A DNA stretch of 64,000 bases from Fodinibius salinus (GCF_008124865.1 NZ_VNHY01000001.1:496001-560000); one strand, 5' to 3'. Positions 27,307-37,200 are shown, numbered from the stretch's first letter. Numbers and translations: made by a program. The notes: a model not told the origin generated them from the sequence alone.

Positions 27307-27831
27307 CTAGGTCATATTTTTTTCTAGTATCGCCTGCAGATTTTGTTTTGCTTTGGAAAGGTTTGATTTTGAAGTTCCCTCAGCAATGTCGAGCATATCA
27401 GCAATTTCTTTGTGCTTGAATCCTTCAATTACATGTAGGTTAAAAACCGTACGATAAGCAGGCGATAAATGTTGAATCATCTCGATAATTTCATCATAGG
27501 CGATGCCGCTCAGCACTTGTTCGTCTTTACGGAGACCATTTTCTGAAAGATCAAGTACTTCCATTTCGCGGTGTTTTTTTGTTTTGTGGTAATGATTAAT
27601 TGCTGTATTAATCACAATTCTGCGCAGCCAAGGTTTAAAAGGCTGGTTGGTGTCATATTCTTTGATGTTGGAAAACACTTTCATAAAGGCATCATTTAGG
27701 ATTTCTGCTGCCTCATCACGTGATTCGGCATACCGCAGCGTAATGCTCATGCCATAAGCATAGAACATCTGATAAAGCTTTTTCTGACTTTTACGCTGTC
27801 GATTGCAACAGCCCTTAATAATTTCCTCCAT
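27307..27831 (-). CDS. RNA polymerase ECF sigma factor
   Basis: A 174-residue sigma-70 family ECF factor. Region 2 is seen in YAESRDEAAEILNDAFMKVF and FKPWLRRIVINTAINHYHK; region 4 in LSPAYRTVFNLHVIEGFKHK and EIADMLDIAEGTSKSNLSKAK, a helix-turn-helix. The linker is short, as in ECF factors. The frame begins at TTG 27834, but ATG 27831 follows at once and is the likely start. The next gene downstream codes for an anti-sigma-like barrel fusion. Its targets are unknown. In the divergent promoter region, two TAGGGTGYA copies could be regulatory. Confidence 0.9.
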   Translation of the reverse strand: MEEIIKGCCNRQRKSQKKLYQMFYAYGMSITLRYAESRDEAAEILNDAFMKVFSNIKEYDTNQPFKPWLRRIVINTAINHYHKTKKHREMEVLDLSENGLRKDEQVLSGIAYDEIIEMIQHLSPAYRTVFNLHVIEGFKHKEIADMLDIAEGTSKSNLSKAKQNLQAILEKNMT

Positions 27832-27905
27832 CAAAAGGCGTATTTATAGTATCAATAAAAAAATTGATTGTCTGTCGCCAACCTTTATTTACCAATACAG
27901 TATTT

Positions 27906-27972
27906 TAGGGTGCAGGGTTGCCTATAAATTACTATTAATTTGATATAACAGAATATAAACTGATAGGGTGTA
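27906..27972. promoter_or_regulatory. Repeated TAGGGTG(C/T)A sites in a divergent promoter region
   Basis: TAGGGTGCA at 27906-27914 and TAGGGTGTA at 27964-27972 lie 58 bases apart between the sigma gene and the barrel gene. The second is part of a palindrome AGGGT-GTA-ACCCT (27965-27977). Candidate operator sites; no regulator is known. Confidence 0.3.
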
Positions 27973-28036
27973 ACCCTTGTTCATTTATTTGCGTATAGCG
28001 TATTGTAACTAAATCAAATAATATCACTATGAAAAA

Positions 28037-29440
28037 ATGGTAAGATTTATAGCACTTCTCTGTTTTTGGATTGGATGTTATGGCTTGGCAGCTGCACAAA
28101 CAGATGCGGATTCGACAAATCAGGATCCTTTTAAAAATGATCCGTTTTTTTCTAAAACCGTTTCATCTTTTTGGGATTCCGATTCTACCGCTTATGCCAA
28201 TGATGACAGGTTTTTAGATTATGAACCTCGGGTGTTCTTTAATCATCTTAATGAAAATGGATTGGATGACAAGGGATTCTTTAATGCAGGTCCATACGGA
28301 TCGTCAGCTTTATATTCAGTGTATCCGAATTTGCCGATGTTCCACTTTAACCGCGTAAACTCGCTGTTCTTGGGATACCGCAAAGACCGTATGCAGTGGT
28401 ACAACTCGAATAGTTGGCTTGGTATTCCGTCGGTACAAATGCATGGACTCATTGGCTATTCGGTGGGGCAAAAAGAGTGGCAGTATAGTTTGGGACTAGA
28501 AAAGCTGTTTGGGCGTAAAAAGCATATTATGATCGGCGGCGAATATCACAACGCGACAGCTACCGATGATGAATGGCGGGTAGGGCTTAATGAAACGACT
28601 CTAACTGCTTTTAGTGCCGGCTATGACTACCTTGACTACTATAAGCAAACAGGATGGGGCGGTTATTTGGTAGTACGCACCGATCGCTATTTGGAAGGTG
28701 GCATTGCTTTTAGTGATGATCAATATAAGAGTTTGCAACGTCAGACAGACTGGGCGCTATTCGGTGCTGGTAACCGCTACCGGATAAATCCTGCAGTAGC
28801 AAAAAGTACAACTGGGTCCATTGATACGGTAAATATAGCCTCGCTGACGTTTTCGGGAACGTTTAATCCAAAGGAATTACTGTTAGGTAATAATTTTTCA
28901 CTTTCTGCCCATGGTCTGGCAGAATTTAGTAATTCCAAACTGGGTGTTTCAGATTTTAATTATGCCAAATATACTGGTCAGTTTACTTCACATATCAATT
29001 TTAATCGGGGTACCATCTTCAAATATCGACTTCGGTATTCATCCATAACAGGTGATGCCCCACATTTAAAACGTCTTTATTTGGGAGGGATAGGTACACT
29101 CAGAGCACTGCCGTATAAATCAATGGGCGATGGTAATCAAATGTTGCTGAGCAATGTGGAACTACTATTTGGTAAACCAACGCCGAATCGTTCAAAATGG
29201 ATTGATTTTGATGATCTGTATCTGAGCTTATTCCTCGATTCCGGCTGGGTTAATTACGAAAGTGGCTTGACCAATGCTGCAAATCCTTTTGCGGAGCTTC
29301 ACAATTTTACAATTGCTGATTTAAGACACAATGCCGGAATCGGGGCAGGAACCAACTTTATTCGGTGCGAAGTGGCGTGGGATTTGAATCAACCCGATCG
29401 CGCGCCAGTTCTATGGTTTCGGTTTAATCCTACCTTCTGA
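28037..29440 (+). CDS. Omp85/BamA-like outer-membrane barrel protein
   Basis: A 467-residue exported protein (signal MVRFIALLCFWIGCYGLAAAQ) with a short N-terminal region and a C-terminal beta barrel. LGGIGTLRALPYKSMGDGNQMLLSNVELLF (key parts GGIGTLRALPYK and LSNVELLF) is the Omp85/surface-antigen barrel pattern, where BamA has the RGF/Y motif. The last strands end in WFRFNPTF. POTRA domains are not evident, so it is a barrel-only relative. The ATG at 28037 has an odd context: an ATG at 28029 opens MKKW and stops. One extra A in the A6 run would give MKKMVRFIALL, so a homopolymer indel or sequencing error is likely. Confidence 0.8.
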   Translation: MVRFIALLCFWIGCYGLAAAQTDADSTNQDPFKNDPFFSKTVSSFWDSDSTAYANDDRFLDYEPRVFFNHLNENGLDDKGFFNAGPYGSSALYSVYPNLPMFHFNRVNSLFLGYRKDRMQWYNSNSWLGIPSVQMHGLIGYSVGQKEWQYSLGLEKLFGRKKHIMIGGEYHNATATDDEWRVGLNETTLTAFSAGYDYLDYYKQTGWGGYLVVRTDRYLEGGIAFSDDQYKSLQRQTDWALFGAGNRYRINPAVAKSTTGSIDTVNIASLTFSGTFNPKELLLGNNFSLSAHGLAEFSNSKLGVSDFNYAKYTGQFTSHINFNRGTIFKYRLRYSSITGDAPHLKRLYLGGIGTLRALPYKSMGDGNQMLLSNVELLFGKPTPNRSKWIDFDDLYLSLFLDSGWVNYESGLTNAANPFAELHNFTIADLRHNAGIGAGTNFIRCEVAWDLNQPDRAPVLWFRFNPTF

Positions 29441-29495
29441 AATGATCTCTGGTTCTTATTAGTCTAAAAGAGTCTGAGCCTATATTACTCATAAG

Positions 29496-29530
29496 AAAAG
29501 CTCTCAACCGGTCAAGGTTGAGAGCTTTTT
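29496..29530 (+). terminator. Intrinsic terminator after the Omp85-like gene
   Basis: A perfect 14-bp stem (AAAAGCTCTCAACC at 29496-29509 with GGTTGAGAGCTTTT at 29516-29529) has a 6-base loop and ends in a T-run. The A-tract on the left arm would let it act on both strands. Confidence 0.88.
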
Positions 29531-29699
29531 AGGGCATTTGGAGCTAAGATAAGCATCCAAATTGTTGCTCTTCCACTTATTACTACGTCTTAAAAGCTGC
29601 AATGTTACACTAAATTAAGAGAAATTTTTTTGCCTGAATGTTGTTAATCCTATTGCTAAGACGGTATATTGATCTGCAAATTTCAATTGAACGAATATT

Positions 29700-30419
29700 A
29701 TGGTTTCAGGAAATCCAACACTGACAGAAGAAACATTTAAACAAGGGACAACTACCGGGTCTGCTGAACAGAGAATGACCGTAGCCGGTACAATTAACAA
29801 GACAGTAGCTCTCTTTTTAATTTTGTTGTTGGGAGCTTCTATAAGCTGGTATGCTCCTTCCCAATTGTTGATGATAGGTGGGGCGATTGGTGGTTTTATA
29901 GTGGCTATGATTACTATCTTTAAAAAAGAATGGTCGCCCTTTACTGCTCCACTGTATGCCGGTCTCGAAGGATTATTCTTGGGAGCAGTATCTGTAACTT
30001 ATGCCCAGGCATACGGAGGTATTGTTTTTAACGCAGTGTTGCTAACGTTGGGAGTATTTGCTGCAATGCTAACAGCCTATCGTTCAGGGCTTATTGAAGT
30101 CACAAAGCGTTTTCGTATGGGGGTCGTTGCAGCGACAGGCGGTATTGCATTAGTTTATTTTGCCAGCTTCATCCTGAGTTTTTTTGGCGTTAATGTGAGT
30201 TTAATCCATGGCAATGGATTTATGGGCATTGGCTTTAGCCTGATTATTGTTGGAGTAGCAGCCCTTAACTTAGTGTTGGATTTTGACATGATCGAGCAGG
30301 GCGCTGAGGCTAATGCCCCCAAATACTTTGAGTGGTACACCTCTTTTGGACTTATGATTACCCTTGTTTGGCTGTATCTGGAGCTATTGCGCCTGCTGGC
30401 CAAATTACAACGTCGATAA
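29700..30419 (+). CDS. Bax inhibitor-1/YccA family membrane protein
   Basis: A 239-residue membrane protein with seven hydrophobic helices after a soluble 35-residue N-terminus. BI-1/YccA features include FTAPLYAGLEGLFLGAVS, the fourth-helix region LLTLGVFAAMLTAYRSG and the C-terminal LVLDFDMIEQGAEANAPKYFEWY. The last includes the paired acids (Asp-Met-Ile-Glu) of the pH-sensing site in related proteins. Bacterial members are ion-leak channels or modulators of membrane proteases such as FtsH; which applies here is unknown. It is followed by mltG after 14 bases, so the two are probably co-transcribed. Confidence 0.88.
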   Translation: MVSGNPTLTEETFKQGTTTGSAEQRMTVAGTINKTVALFLILLLGASISWYAPSQLLMIGGAIGGFIVAMITIFKKEWSPFTAPLYAGLEGLFLGAVSVTYAQAYGGIVFNAVLLTLGVFAAMLTAYRSGLIEVTKRFRMGVVAATGGIALVYFASFILSFFGVNVSLIHGNGFMGIGFSLIIVGVAALNLVLDFDMIEQGAEANAPKYFEWYTSFGLMITLVWLYLELLRLLAKLQRR

Positions 30420-30433
30420 CTGAATAACTTATT

Positions 30434-31492
30434 GTGAGTAGCCAATCTAATTCCCTTTTTACAAGTAATGAGCTTATTTTCGGGATACTTCTTTTTTTTC
30501 TGTCGGCTTTCTTGATTGCCGAATTGCGCTGGTCGCGACTACAAAATAGCTATGCCATACATACTGATTCGCCGGTACATTTATATTTGGATTCTCAAAC
30601 AGATTTCAAAACACTGAGCCAGACGCTGGCCGATTCGGGACTGATCAATGATCAGGGCGAACTAAGATGGGCAGCTGATTTAATGGGGTGGAAGACGTTT
30701 CAGAAAGGACATTATTTAGTAGATCGCGGGTTTACGTATCAGGAATTTTTATCAAAGTTGGGCAGAGGTATTCAGGATCCGGTATCAGTGACCGTTTTAC
30801 CCGGAAAATCGATGGGACAAATTATTGATAAGCTGGCAGAAGCACTCCAACCTGATTCGCTGGCATTTCATCATACATTTACTGATAGTGTTGTTTTAGC
30901 CAGGCATAACTTAAATGAGAAGGAGCTGATTGGACGATTATATCCCAATACATATTCGCTTTTTTGGACCTCTTCACCCGAAAAGGTATTGCAACGCATT
31001 CTGCGGGAATTTAACAAAGCAGTAGTCACCCAGCATGAGCAGCAAATAGACAGTCTCAATTATTCGCTTAATGAGATACTCACGCTAGCATCTATCGTAG
31101 AGTGGGAAGCCAAATCAGAGGAGGAAAAGGCAACCATCAGTGGACTTTACTGGAATAGGCTGGAGCGGGGCATGCGCCTGCAGGCAGACCCAACGGTTAA
31201 CTATGCGCTGGGAGAACGACGCCGACTACTGTATGAGGATTATCAGATTGAACATCCCTATAATACCTATGTGATTCGGGGGTTGCCGCCGGGACCCATT
31301 ACAAATCCCAGCTTAAACGCAATAAAGGCAACGATCTACCCGAAAGAACATGATTATCTCTATATGGTTGCTAGTCCTGATGGTACGCATGATTTTTCGG
31401 AGACATTCGAGGAGCACAAGCAAAAAAGTGAACGCTGGCGACGCTGGTTGCGCAAGCAGTACCGGATAAAAGAACAACAAAATTCGCAATAA
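30434..31492 (+). CDS. mltG: Endolytic murein transglycosylase MltG
   Basis: A 352-residue inner-membrane lytic transglycosylase that cuts nascent peptidoglycan strands. It starts at GTG 30434. An N-terminal membrane helix (LIFGILLFFLSAFLIAEL) is followed by a LysM-like region and the YceG domain. The catalytic motif ASIVEWEAK places the expected Glu at residue 223. Further family signatures are RGMRLQADPTVNYALG, YNTYVIRGLPPGPI and YLYMVASPDGTHDFS. The gene ends 4 bases from the convergent LpoA-like gene. The pairing of mltG with the BI-1 gene is not an arrangement I know to be general. Confidence 0.93.
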   Translation: MSSQSNSLFTSNELIFGILLFFLSAFLIAELRWSRLQNSYAIHTDSPVHLYLDSQTDFKTLSQTLADSGLINDQGELRWAADLMGWKTFQKGHYLVDRGFTYQEFLSKLGRGIQDPVSVTVLPGKSMGQIIDKLAEALQPDSLAFHHTFTDSVVLARHNLNEKELIGRLYPNTYSLFWTSSPEKVLQRILREFNKAVVTQHEQQIDSLNYSLNEILTLASIVEWEAKSEEEKATISGLYWNRLERGMRLQADPTVNYALGERRRLLYEDYQIEHPYNTYVIRGLPPGPITNPSLNAIKATIYPKEHDYLYMVASPDGTHDFSETFEEHKQKSERWRRWLRKQYRIKEQQNSQ

Positions 31493-31496
31493 CTAG

Positions 31497-33260
31497 CTAG
31501 TCTTTCATAACCGGCTGAATGCCATCCCTTGTAATCACAAACACCTTAACCTCTTTATTTACATGGGAACCATCAAAAGAAATATTGTTTGCCAGTCCCT
31601 TATGCACGGGTTGATTTTGCAATGCATCTTTTAGCTGGGCAGGGTTACCTATTCGATTCAGTGTTTTTAAAACGAATGTAGCCGTATCATAACCAATCAT
31701 CGCAAACCGGTTGGGGTCGGTATCAAACCGTTTAGTAAAGGTTTCTTGAAATTGCTTAACCTTAGGGCTTTTACTATTTACATAATAGCTTTCACTAAAA
31801 TAAACTTTCCTGTTGCCAAGTTGTTCTTCAGGAATATTCATATTTCCCCATGCTGGGGAGCCCAATACAGGTAATTTGCTATTCATCGCTTGGAGATCGG
31901 CCAGCAGCAGTTCACCCAATGAGGAAGCTGCCTGACCCGTGAAAGGAGCATAAACACCATCCAGCTGGTGATATTGTGCACTGTCAATCTTTGCAGTGTC
32001 GGTGGTGAAATACTTGGTGTATTCCGTCAGTTCAAAGCCTTTTGATGCTAAATCTTCAACAAAAAAGTGAACAACGCGTGCTCCGCGGCGTTCTGCTTCA
32101 TCTCGAAATGCATAGGAAGAAGCTTCGCCCCGCGAATTTCGTTCAGCCAGAACGGCCAGTGTATCCATATCTAGCTCCTCCACCGCATATTTTGCCATCC
32201 GTTTACCATGAGATACAAAAGTGGAGTTAGCCTGATATACATAGGGGTTACTGATACTCAGTGAATCTGAATTGGCAAGAGGCGGGAGCATAGGAATTTG
32301 ATACTGTTCAGCTAACTCTGCCATTCGTTTAGCCGGTTCCGAAAAAAGGGGACCGAGCACAGCATCAACATTATATTTCCATGCCATATTGGTCATTTTG
32401 TGGGCAGCCGTATCTTTATGGGCTGCTGTATTTTGATACCGTATAAAAGCTTTTTTATCAGGATGTCGCTGGTTGAATTTTTCGGCAGCAAGGACAAATC
32501 CATAGTAAAGCCCCTGTGCTACCTGATATTCACGGGCGTCACTTTTGTAGGAGGGCAGGGCCGCGCCGATATTGTAGGTGATGCCGTCCGGGGTAGAGTT
32601 AATGCGATTACTAAATGTTTGTTCTACAGCATAGCTTACCGAGTCAGACAAAATCTTTTGCAAATCGCGCATAGCTTTGCTGGAAGTGTCGATTTTTATG
32701 TCCTCAAGTTGATCATAAAGTATCTTTGCAACAGGATAATCAACCTTGCCGATTGCACTAGCGGCCAAATCGTATTTAATCTGTGGGGATTCTACCTGTT
32801 GAAAGGCGTTCTTTCGCTGGTTCATCGTTAGAAATGATAGAATATCCTCATAAAATTGCAGTGCATCGGTTACCAGCTGTGTTTTACGCCGCTCATTATT
32901 AAATTTTTGCAGTCGGCTAAGTGCAGTTCCATAATTTCCTAGCTGAAAATCTGCGAGCGCCAGCTGGTATTGTGCTTCCAGATATAGTTCCTTTTTGGTG
33001 TCTTTAGTAAGCTGATTTAAATACGTTTTGGACGTCAGATATTTGCCCATTCCAAAATAGGATTTGCCCGCAAAGAGCATCCCTTTGTCCGTATTTAGAT
33101 TACTAAAGATAGGGGCTGATTGCTCGTATTCCCCTTTTTGGTATAGTGACAATCCTTCTTCAAAAGATTGTGCCTGTACAGTGGATACTCCTAAAGAAAG
33201 CGAAAAGACGAGCAGTGTTATGACTTTTACTGTCAAAAAAGAGAATATAGAACGTTTCAT
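31497..33260 (-). CDS. TPR plus periplasmic-binding domain protein (LpoA-like architecture)
   Basis: A 587-residue exported protein with a signal peptide (VITLLVFSLSLGVSTVQAQ). An N-terminal repeat region of TPR type (about residues 30-200: FEEGLSLYQKGEYEQSAPIF, YLEAQYQLALADFQLGNYGT) leads into a type-1 periplasmic-binding fold like ABC branched-chain amino-acid receptors (GAALPSYKSDAREYQVAQGL to the end). Residues ALLGPLFS-like VDAVLGPLFSEPAK and VAPFTGQAASSLG are typical. This order, TPR then ligand-binding fold, is that of LpoA, the activator of penicillin-binding protein 1A. No lipobox Cys is seen, unlike LpoA. It converges on mltG, consistent with a wall role, but solute sensing is equally possible. 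Confidence 0.75.
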   Translation of the reverse strand: MKRSIFSFLTVKVITLLVFSLSLGVSTVQAQSFEEGLSLYQKGEYEQSAPIFSNLNTDKGMLFAGKSYFGMGKYLTSKTYLNQLTKDTKKELYLEAQYQLALADFQLGNYGTALSRLQKFNNERRKTQLVTDALQFYEDILSFLTMNQRKNAFQQVESPQIKYDLAASAIGKVDYPVAKILYDQLEDIKIDTSSKAMRDLQKILSDSVSYAVEQTFSNRINSTPDGITYNIGAALPSYKSDAREYQVAQGLYYGFVLAAEKFNQRHPDKKAFIRYQNTAAHKDTAAHKMTNMAWKYNVDAVLGPLFSEPAKRMAELAEQYQIPMLPPLANSDSLSISNPYVYQANSTFVSHGKRMAKYAVEELDMDTLAVLAERNSRGEASSYAFRDEAERRGARVVHFFVEDLASKGFELTEYTKYFTTDTAKIDSAQYHQLDGVYAPFTGQAASSLGELLLADLQAMNSKLPVLGSPAWGNMNIPEEQLGNRKVYFSESYYVNSKSPKVKQFQETFTKRFDTDPNRFAMIGYDTATFVLKTLNRIGNPAQLKDALQNQPVHKGLANNISFDGSHVNKEVKVFVITRDGIQPVMKD

Positions 33261-33329
33261 AGAGCCAATAATGAATTACGAAAAGAGAGTTCAGTTATAT
33301 TAACTAAAGATACCGCCAATTGTTCTGTA

Positions 33330-34880
33330 TTATTCCCACTCAATAGTCGAAGGCGGTTTGGAACTTACATCATAAACTACGCGGTTTATGCCCGGCACCT
33401 CATTGATAATCCGGTTTGATACGTAACTCAAAAAGGGATGAGGCAGATGCGCCCAGTCGGCTGTCATACCATCTACGCTGGTGACTGCCCGTAGTGCTGC
33501 CGTGTACTCATAGGTACGCTCATCGCCCATAACACCTACACTTTGTACAGGGAGTAAGGCTACGAGTGCTTGCCAAACTTCATCATAGAGGTCTTGTTTG
33601 CGAAGCTCACTGATGAAGATATCATCGGCCTCACGTGCCATTTCCAATTTTTCTTCAGTAATATCAGAAATAACACGAATGCCTAAACCAGGACCGGGAA
33701 AGGGATGTCGGTTAATAAAATTATCAGGAATACCGAGTTCGCGTCCCACATTGCGGACTTCATCCTTGAAAAGTTCGCGAACTGGTTCAATAAGATCCAA
33801 GTTCATCTCTTCTGGAAGTCCTCCTACATTGTGATGTGATTTGATGGTAGCAGAAGGACCTTTAAAGGAGACGCTTTCGATGACATCGGGATAGAGCGTA
33901 CCTTGCGCGAGATATTTAAAAGATTGATCGTGAGCAATGGCGTCGTCAAAAACATCAATAAACGTATTGCCAATAATGTTTCTTTTTTCTTCCGGATCAA
34001 AGACACCCGCTAGGTTTTTTAGAAACTTATCACTGGCATCAATACCTTTTACGGGCAGGTGAAGCTTATCTTCATAGACATTGAGTACCTTTTGGAATTC
34101 ATTTTTACGCAGTAATCCGTTATCTACAAAAATACACTGTAGTTGGTCGCCAATAGCTTTGTGGATGAGCGTTGCAACTACAGTAGAATCTACGCCGCCA
34201 CTGAGTCCACAAAGTACCCGATCACTGCCCACTTTTTGACGAATTTCCTGCACGGTGGATTCAATAAAGGATTGGGCGGTCCAGCTGCCTTCAAGCTCAC
34301 ATATATCAGATATAAAGTTTGTCAAGATCTGTTTCCCGTTAACAGTATGTACCACTTCGGGATGAAACTGTACGCCGTAGATATCTTTATCGGTGTGCCG
34401 AACAGCTGCCACCCGGGCATTGTCGGTATGGCCAATTACTTTATAGTTATCGGAAAGTTCTTTGATATGATCTGCATGACTCATCCATACGACAGATTCT
34501 TGCGGAAGATTTTTGAAAAGTCCGCTGTCATCATCAATGATAAGCTCAGAGCGGCCAAACTCGCGGCGGTCAGCTTTTTCTACACTGCCCGGAATTTCAT
34601 CATGTGCCAAAAGTTGTAGTCCATAGCAGATTCCTAAGATTGGAACCTCCCAATCAAATATAGATCTGTTGAGGGCAGGGGCGTCTTCGTCATTTACGCT
34701 GCTGGGACCGCCTGAGAGGATAATGCCTTTTGGTGGATGGTCGGCAATATTTTGCAGGTTCGTATTACATGGATGGATTTCGCAATATACATTTTGTTCC
34801 CGAATGCGGCGAGCAATAAGTTGAGTGTATTGCGAACCGTAATCGAGAATCAAAACCCAGTTATCCGGTCGGTGTTGCAT
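33330..34880 (-). CDS. guaA: GMP synthase (glutamine-hydrolysing)
   Basis: GuaA converts XMP to GMP using ATP and glutamine, the last step of guanine nucleotide synthesis. The 516-residue protein has the class-I amidotransferase domain with nucleophile Cys85 in [10 protein letters not shown] and the His-Glu pair in [11 protein letters not shown]. An ATP-pyrophosphatase domain follows with the P-loop [11 protein letters not shown], then the dimerisation domain ending KPPSTIEWE, the universal GuaA C-terminus. The length is normal. A terminator at 34897-34925 separates it from the gcvH transcription unit upstream. Confidence 0.97.
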   Translation of the reverse strand: MQHRPDNWVLILDYGSQYTQLIARRIREQNVYCEIHPCNTNLQNIADHPPKGIILSGGPSSVNDEDAPALNRSIFDWEVPILGICYGLQLLAHDEIPGSVEKADRREFGRSELIIDDDSGLFKNLPQESVVWMSHADHIKELSDNYKVIGHTDNARVAAVRHTDKDIYGVQFHPEVVHTVNGKQILTNFISDICELEGSWTAQSFIESTVQEIRQKVGSDRVLCGLSGGVDSTVVATLIHKAIGDQLQCIFVDNGLLRKNEFQKVLNVYEDKLHLPVKGIDASDKFLKNLAGVFDPEEKRNIIGNTFIDVFDDAIAHDQSFKYLAQGTLYPDVIESVSFKGPSATIKSHHNVGGLPEEMNLDLIEPVRELFKDEVRNVGRELGIPDNFINRHPFPGPGLGIRVISDITEEKLEMAREADDIFISELRKQDLYDEVWQALVALLPVQSVGVMGDERTYEYTAALRAVTSVDGMTADWAHLPHPFLSYVSNRIINEVPGINRVVYDVSSKPPSTIEWE

Positions 34881-34896
34881 GAGAATAGTAGATTCT

Positions 34897-34925
34897 AAAA
34901 GAAAAAGGCACCCGTTTTGGATGCC
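34897..34925 (-). terminator. Intrinsic terminator after gcvH
   Basis: Read on the minus strand, a 7-bp stem with one G-U pair (34919-34925 with 34907-34913) has a 5-base loop and is followed by TTTTTCTTTT at 34906-34897. It lies between gcvH and guaA. Confidence 0.8.
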
Positions 34926-34936
34926 CGACTGTTGGT

Positions 34937-35317
34937 TTAAGCTATGATTTCTTCGTATTCGTCCGAAGACATTAAATCGTCAAGTTGAGAGGCATCATCA
35001 ATCGAAATTTTGGCCATCCAACCATCCCCATAGGGATCATCATTGACAAGCTCCGGCTCCATCTCTAGCTCTTCATTGATCGCTACAATTTCGCCGGAAA
35101 TGGGTGCATATAGGTCAGAAACCGTTTTTACTGCTTCTACCGTACCAAACACCTCATCCTGATCAAATTCAAAACCTTCGGGTTCTATTTCTACAAACAC
35201 GATATCGCCAAGCTCACCCTGGGCGAAATCGGTAACACCCACTGTAGCTGTGCCATCTTCATTATCTCTGATCCATTCGTGTTCTTTGGTATATTTTAAG
35301 TCAGTAGGATTACTCAT
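34937..35317 (-). CDS. gcvH: Glycine cleavage system H protein
   Basis: GcvH carries the lipoyl arm that shuttles the aminomethyl group among the P, T and L proteins of glycine cleavage. The 126-residue protein has the family's beta-barrel order: [32 protein letters not shown] (in part) and the lipoylation site [14 protein letters not shown] with Lys64. The C-terminal helix [16 protein letters not shown] completes the fold. No other gcv gene is in the window. It is the last gene of the run efp-accB-accC-gcvH and is 15 bases from accC. H protein is also used in lipoate transfer, which could fit the acyl-metabolism context. Confidence 0.95.
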   Translation of the reverse strand: MSNPTDLKYTKEHEWIRDNEDGTATVGVTDFAQGELGDIVFVEIEPEGFEFDQDEVFGTVEAVKTVSDLYAPISGEIVAINEELEMEPELVNDDPYGDGWMAKISIDDASQLDDLMSSDEYEEIIA

Positions 35318-35332
35318 AACTGATAGACAGTG

Positions 35333-36676
35333 TTATTCGGGATTAAAATTGAACTTTTCTAGATATTTGGTATTAAAGGTTCCGTTCTGAAAGTTTTCAT
35401 CTTCCATTAGTTGTATATGGTAAGGAATAGTAGTAGTAACACCCTCGACGATAAACTCCTCAAGCGAACGTTTCATTCGCTTTATAGCCTCTTCACGAGT
35501 AGGAGCACTGACAATCAGCTTACCAATCATGGAGTCGTAATGCGGAGGAATGCGGTATCCTGAGTAAGCATGGGTGTCAATCCGAACACTGTGCCCACCG
35601 GGAAGATTAAACACCTTTATTTCGCCTGCAGATGGACGAAAATTATGGGCAGGATCTTCAGCGTTAATACGGCATTCTATGGCATGACCGCGCATCTTAA
35701 ACTCTTTCTCTTCCAGCTTTTGGCCGTCAGCCACTTTAATTTGTTCAGCTACCAGATCATAATCAGTAATTTCTTCTGTAACCGGGTGCTCTACTTGTAT
35801 GCGGGTATTCATTTCCATAAAGTAGAAGTTCTTGTCTTTATCGACGAGAAATTCTACGGTGCCGGCCCCTTCATAATCAACAGATTCAGCAGCATCTATA
35901 GCTGCTTGCCCCATTTCTTCACGTAGTTCTGGTGTCATAAGGGGAGAGGGGGATTCTTCCAGAATTTTTTGATGGCGACGTTGCAGTGAGCAATCACGCT
36001 CACCAAGGTGAATAACATTGCCGTGCTGATCTCCCAGAACCTGGATTTCCACATGATGGGGATCCTCTACAAATTTCTCGATATATACATCGGGATCATC
36101 AAAGGCTGTCTCTGCCTCCGTTTTGCACATGCTAAATGATTTCTGCAGATTTTCTTCTTCTTCGACGATACGCATTCCGCGTCCGCCGCCGCCCGAGGAA
36201 GCTTTAACAATTACGGGATATCCAATATCATCACAGATTTCCCGTGCTTCTTCATAGCTTTCAACAACACCATCACTGCCTGGTACCACAGGAACACCAC
36301 TATCAATCATGGTTTCTTTGGCCATGGTTTTATTTCCCATCCGAGCAATACTATCGGCCGAGGGGCCAATAAATTTAATATCATGCTCGGAGCAGATACG
36401 CGAAAATTCGGCTTTTTCCGACAAAAATCCGTAGCCGGGATGTATAGCCTCCGCATTAGTAACCTCTGCAGCAGCTAACAAGTTAGGGATTTTGAGATAA
36501 CTGTCTTTGCTTGGTGCAGGGCCAATACAGACAGCTTCGTCGGCAAATTTTACGTGGAGACTATTTTCGTCGGCCGTAGAGTATACGGCTACCGTATTAA
36601 TCCCCATTTCTTTGCATGTACGAATGATTCGAAGAGCAATTTCGCCACGGTTGGCGATAAGAATTTTGTTAAACAT
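35333..36676 (-). CDS. accC: Acetyl-CoA carboxylase, biotin carboxylase subunit
   Basis: AccC carboxylates the biotin of BCCP using ATP and bicarbonate, the first half-reaction of malonyl-CoA synthesis. The 447-residue protein starts [20 protein letters not shown] and has the ATP-grasp core with the glycine-rich loop [12 protein letters not shown]. Further motifs are FAERDCS-like [21 protein letters not shown] (in part) and [14 protein letters not shown], with the catalytic Arg-x-Gln-x-Glu-His. Length matches stand-alone AccC. It follows accB by 14 bases. The carboxyltransferase subunits accA/accD are not in this window. Confidence 0.97.
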   Translation of the reverse strand: MFNKILIANRGEIALRIIRTCKEMGINTVAVYSTADENSLHVKFADEAVCIGPAPSKDSYLKIPNLLAAAEVTNAEAIHPGYGFLSEKAEFSRICSEHDIKFIGPSADSIARMGNKTMAKETMIDSGVPVVPGSDGVVESYEEAREICDDIGYPVIVKASSGGGGRGMRIVEEEENLQKSFSMCKTEAETAFDDPDVYIEKFVEDPHHVEIQVLGDQHGNVIHLGERDCSLQRRHQKILEESPSPLMTPELREEMGQAAIDAAESVDYEGAGTVEFLVDKDKNFYFMEMNTRIQVEHPVTEEITDYDLVAEQIKVADGQKLEEKEFKMRGHAIECRINAEDPAHNFRPSAGEIKVFNLPGGHSVRIDTHAYSGYRIPPHYDSMIGKLIVSAPTREEAIKRMKRSLEEFIVEGVTTTIPYHIQLMEDENFQNGTFNTKYLEKFNFNPE

Positions 36677-36690
36677 GGATATCTGGTGAT

Positions 36691-37191
36691 TTACCCGATG
36701 ATAAATAGGGGTTGATCGTATTCAACCGGTTCAGCGTTATCAACAAGAATCTTTTTAATTTCTCCGGAATACTCCGACTCAATTTCATTCATAATCTTCA
36801 TAGCCTCAACAATGCAGACTGTTTCTCCACTTTCAACATTGTCGCCAACTTGTACGAAGGCATCATCATCAGGCGACGGTGCCCGGTAGAAGGTACCTAC
36901 AATAGGTGATTTAATGACGTCACCGGATACATCACCGCCGTCATCAGAATCATCAGATTCCGAACCGGAGTCCTGCTGCTGTTGTTGTGGAGCAGCTGCC
37001 GGTTGCGGCTGAGCCTGCTGCGGCTGTTGGGCTGGCATCTGATACTGCATAGGGACAGCCGGAGCCGAAGACTCTTTAATATCGGGTTTCTTTTTTACTT
37101 TAATTTTGAATTCTCCTTCTTCAATGGACACTTCATTGACTTCACTTTCGGCAATGAGATCCAGAAGATTTTCAATGACATCTAAATCCAT
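36691..37191 (-). CDS. accB: Biotin carboxyl carrier protein of acetyl-CoA carboxylase
   Basis: AccB is the biotin-bearing swinging arm between AccC and the carboxyltransferase. The 166-residue protein has the N-terminal helix [20 protein letters not shown] and a Pro/Gln/Ala-rich flexible linker (about residues 45-75). An acidic Ser/Asp stretch follows, then the biotinyl domain with the canonical site [10 protein letters not shown], Lys132 being the modified residue. The linker is unusually rich in Gln and Asp, in line with an acidic proteome of a salt-adapted organism (inference). It lies between efp (10 bases upstream) and accC. Confidence 0.96.
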   Translation of the reverse strand: MDLDVIENLLDLIAESEVNEVSIEEGEFKIKVKKKPDIKESSAPAVPMQYQMPAQQPQQAQPQPAAAPQQQQQDSGSESDDSDDGGDVSGDVIKSPIVGTFYRAPSPDDDAFVQVGDNVESGETVCIVEAMKIMNEIESEYSGEIKKILVDNAEPVEYDQPLFIIG

Positions 37192-37200
37192 GATATAAAA

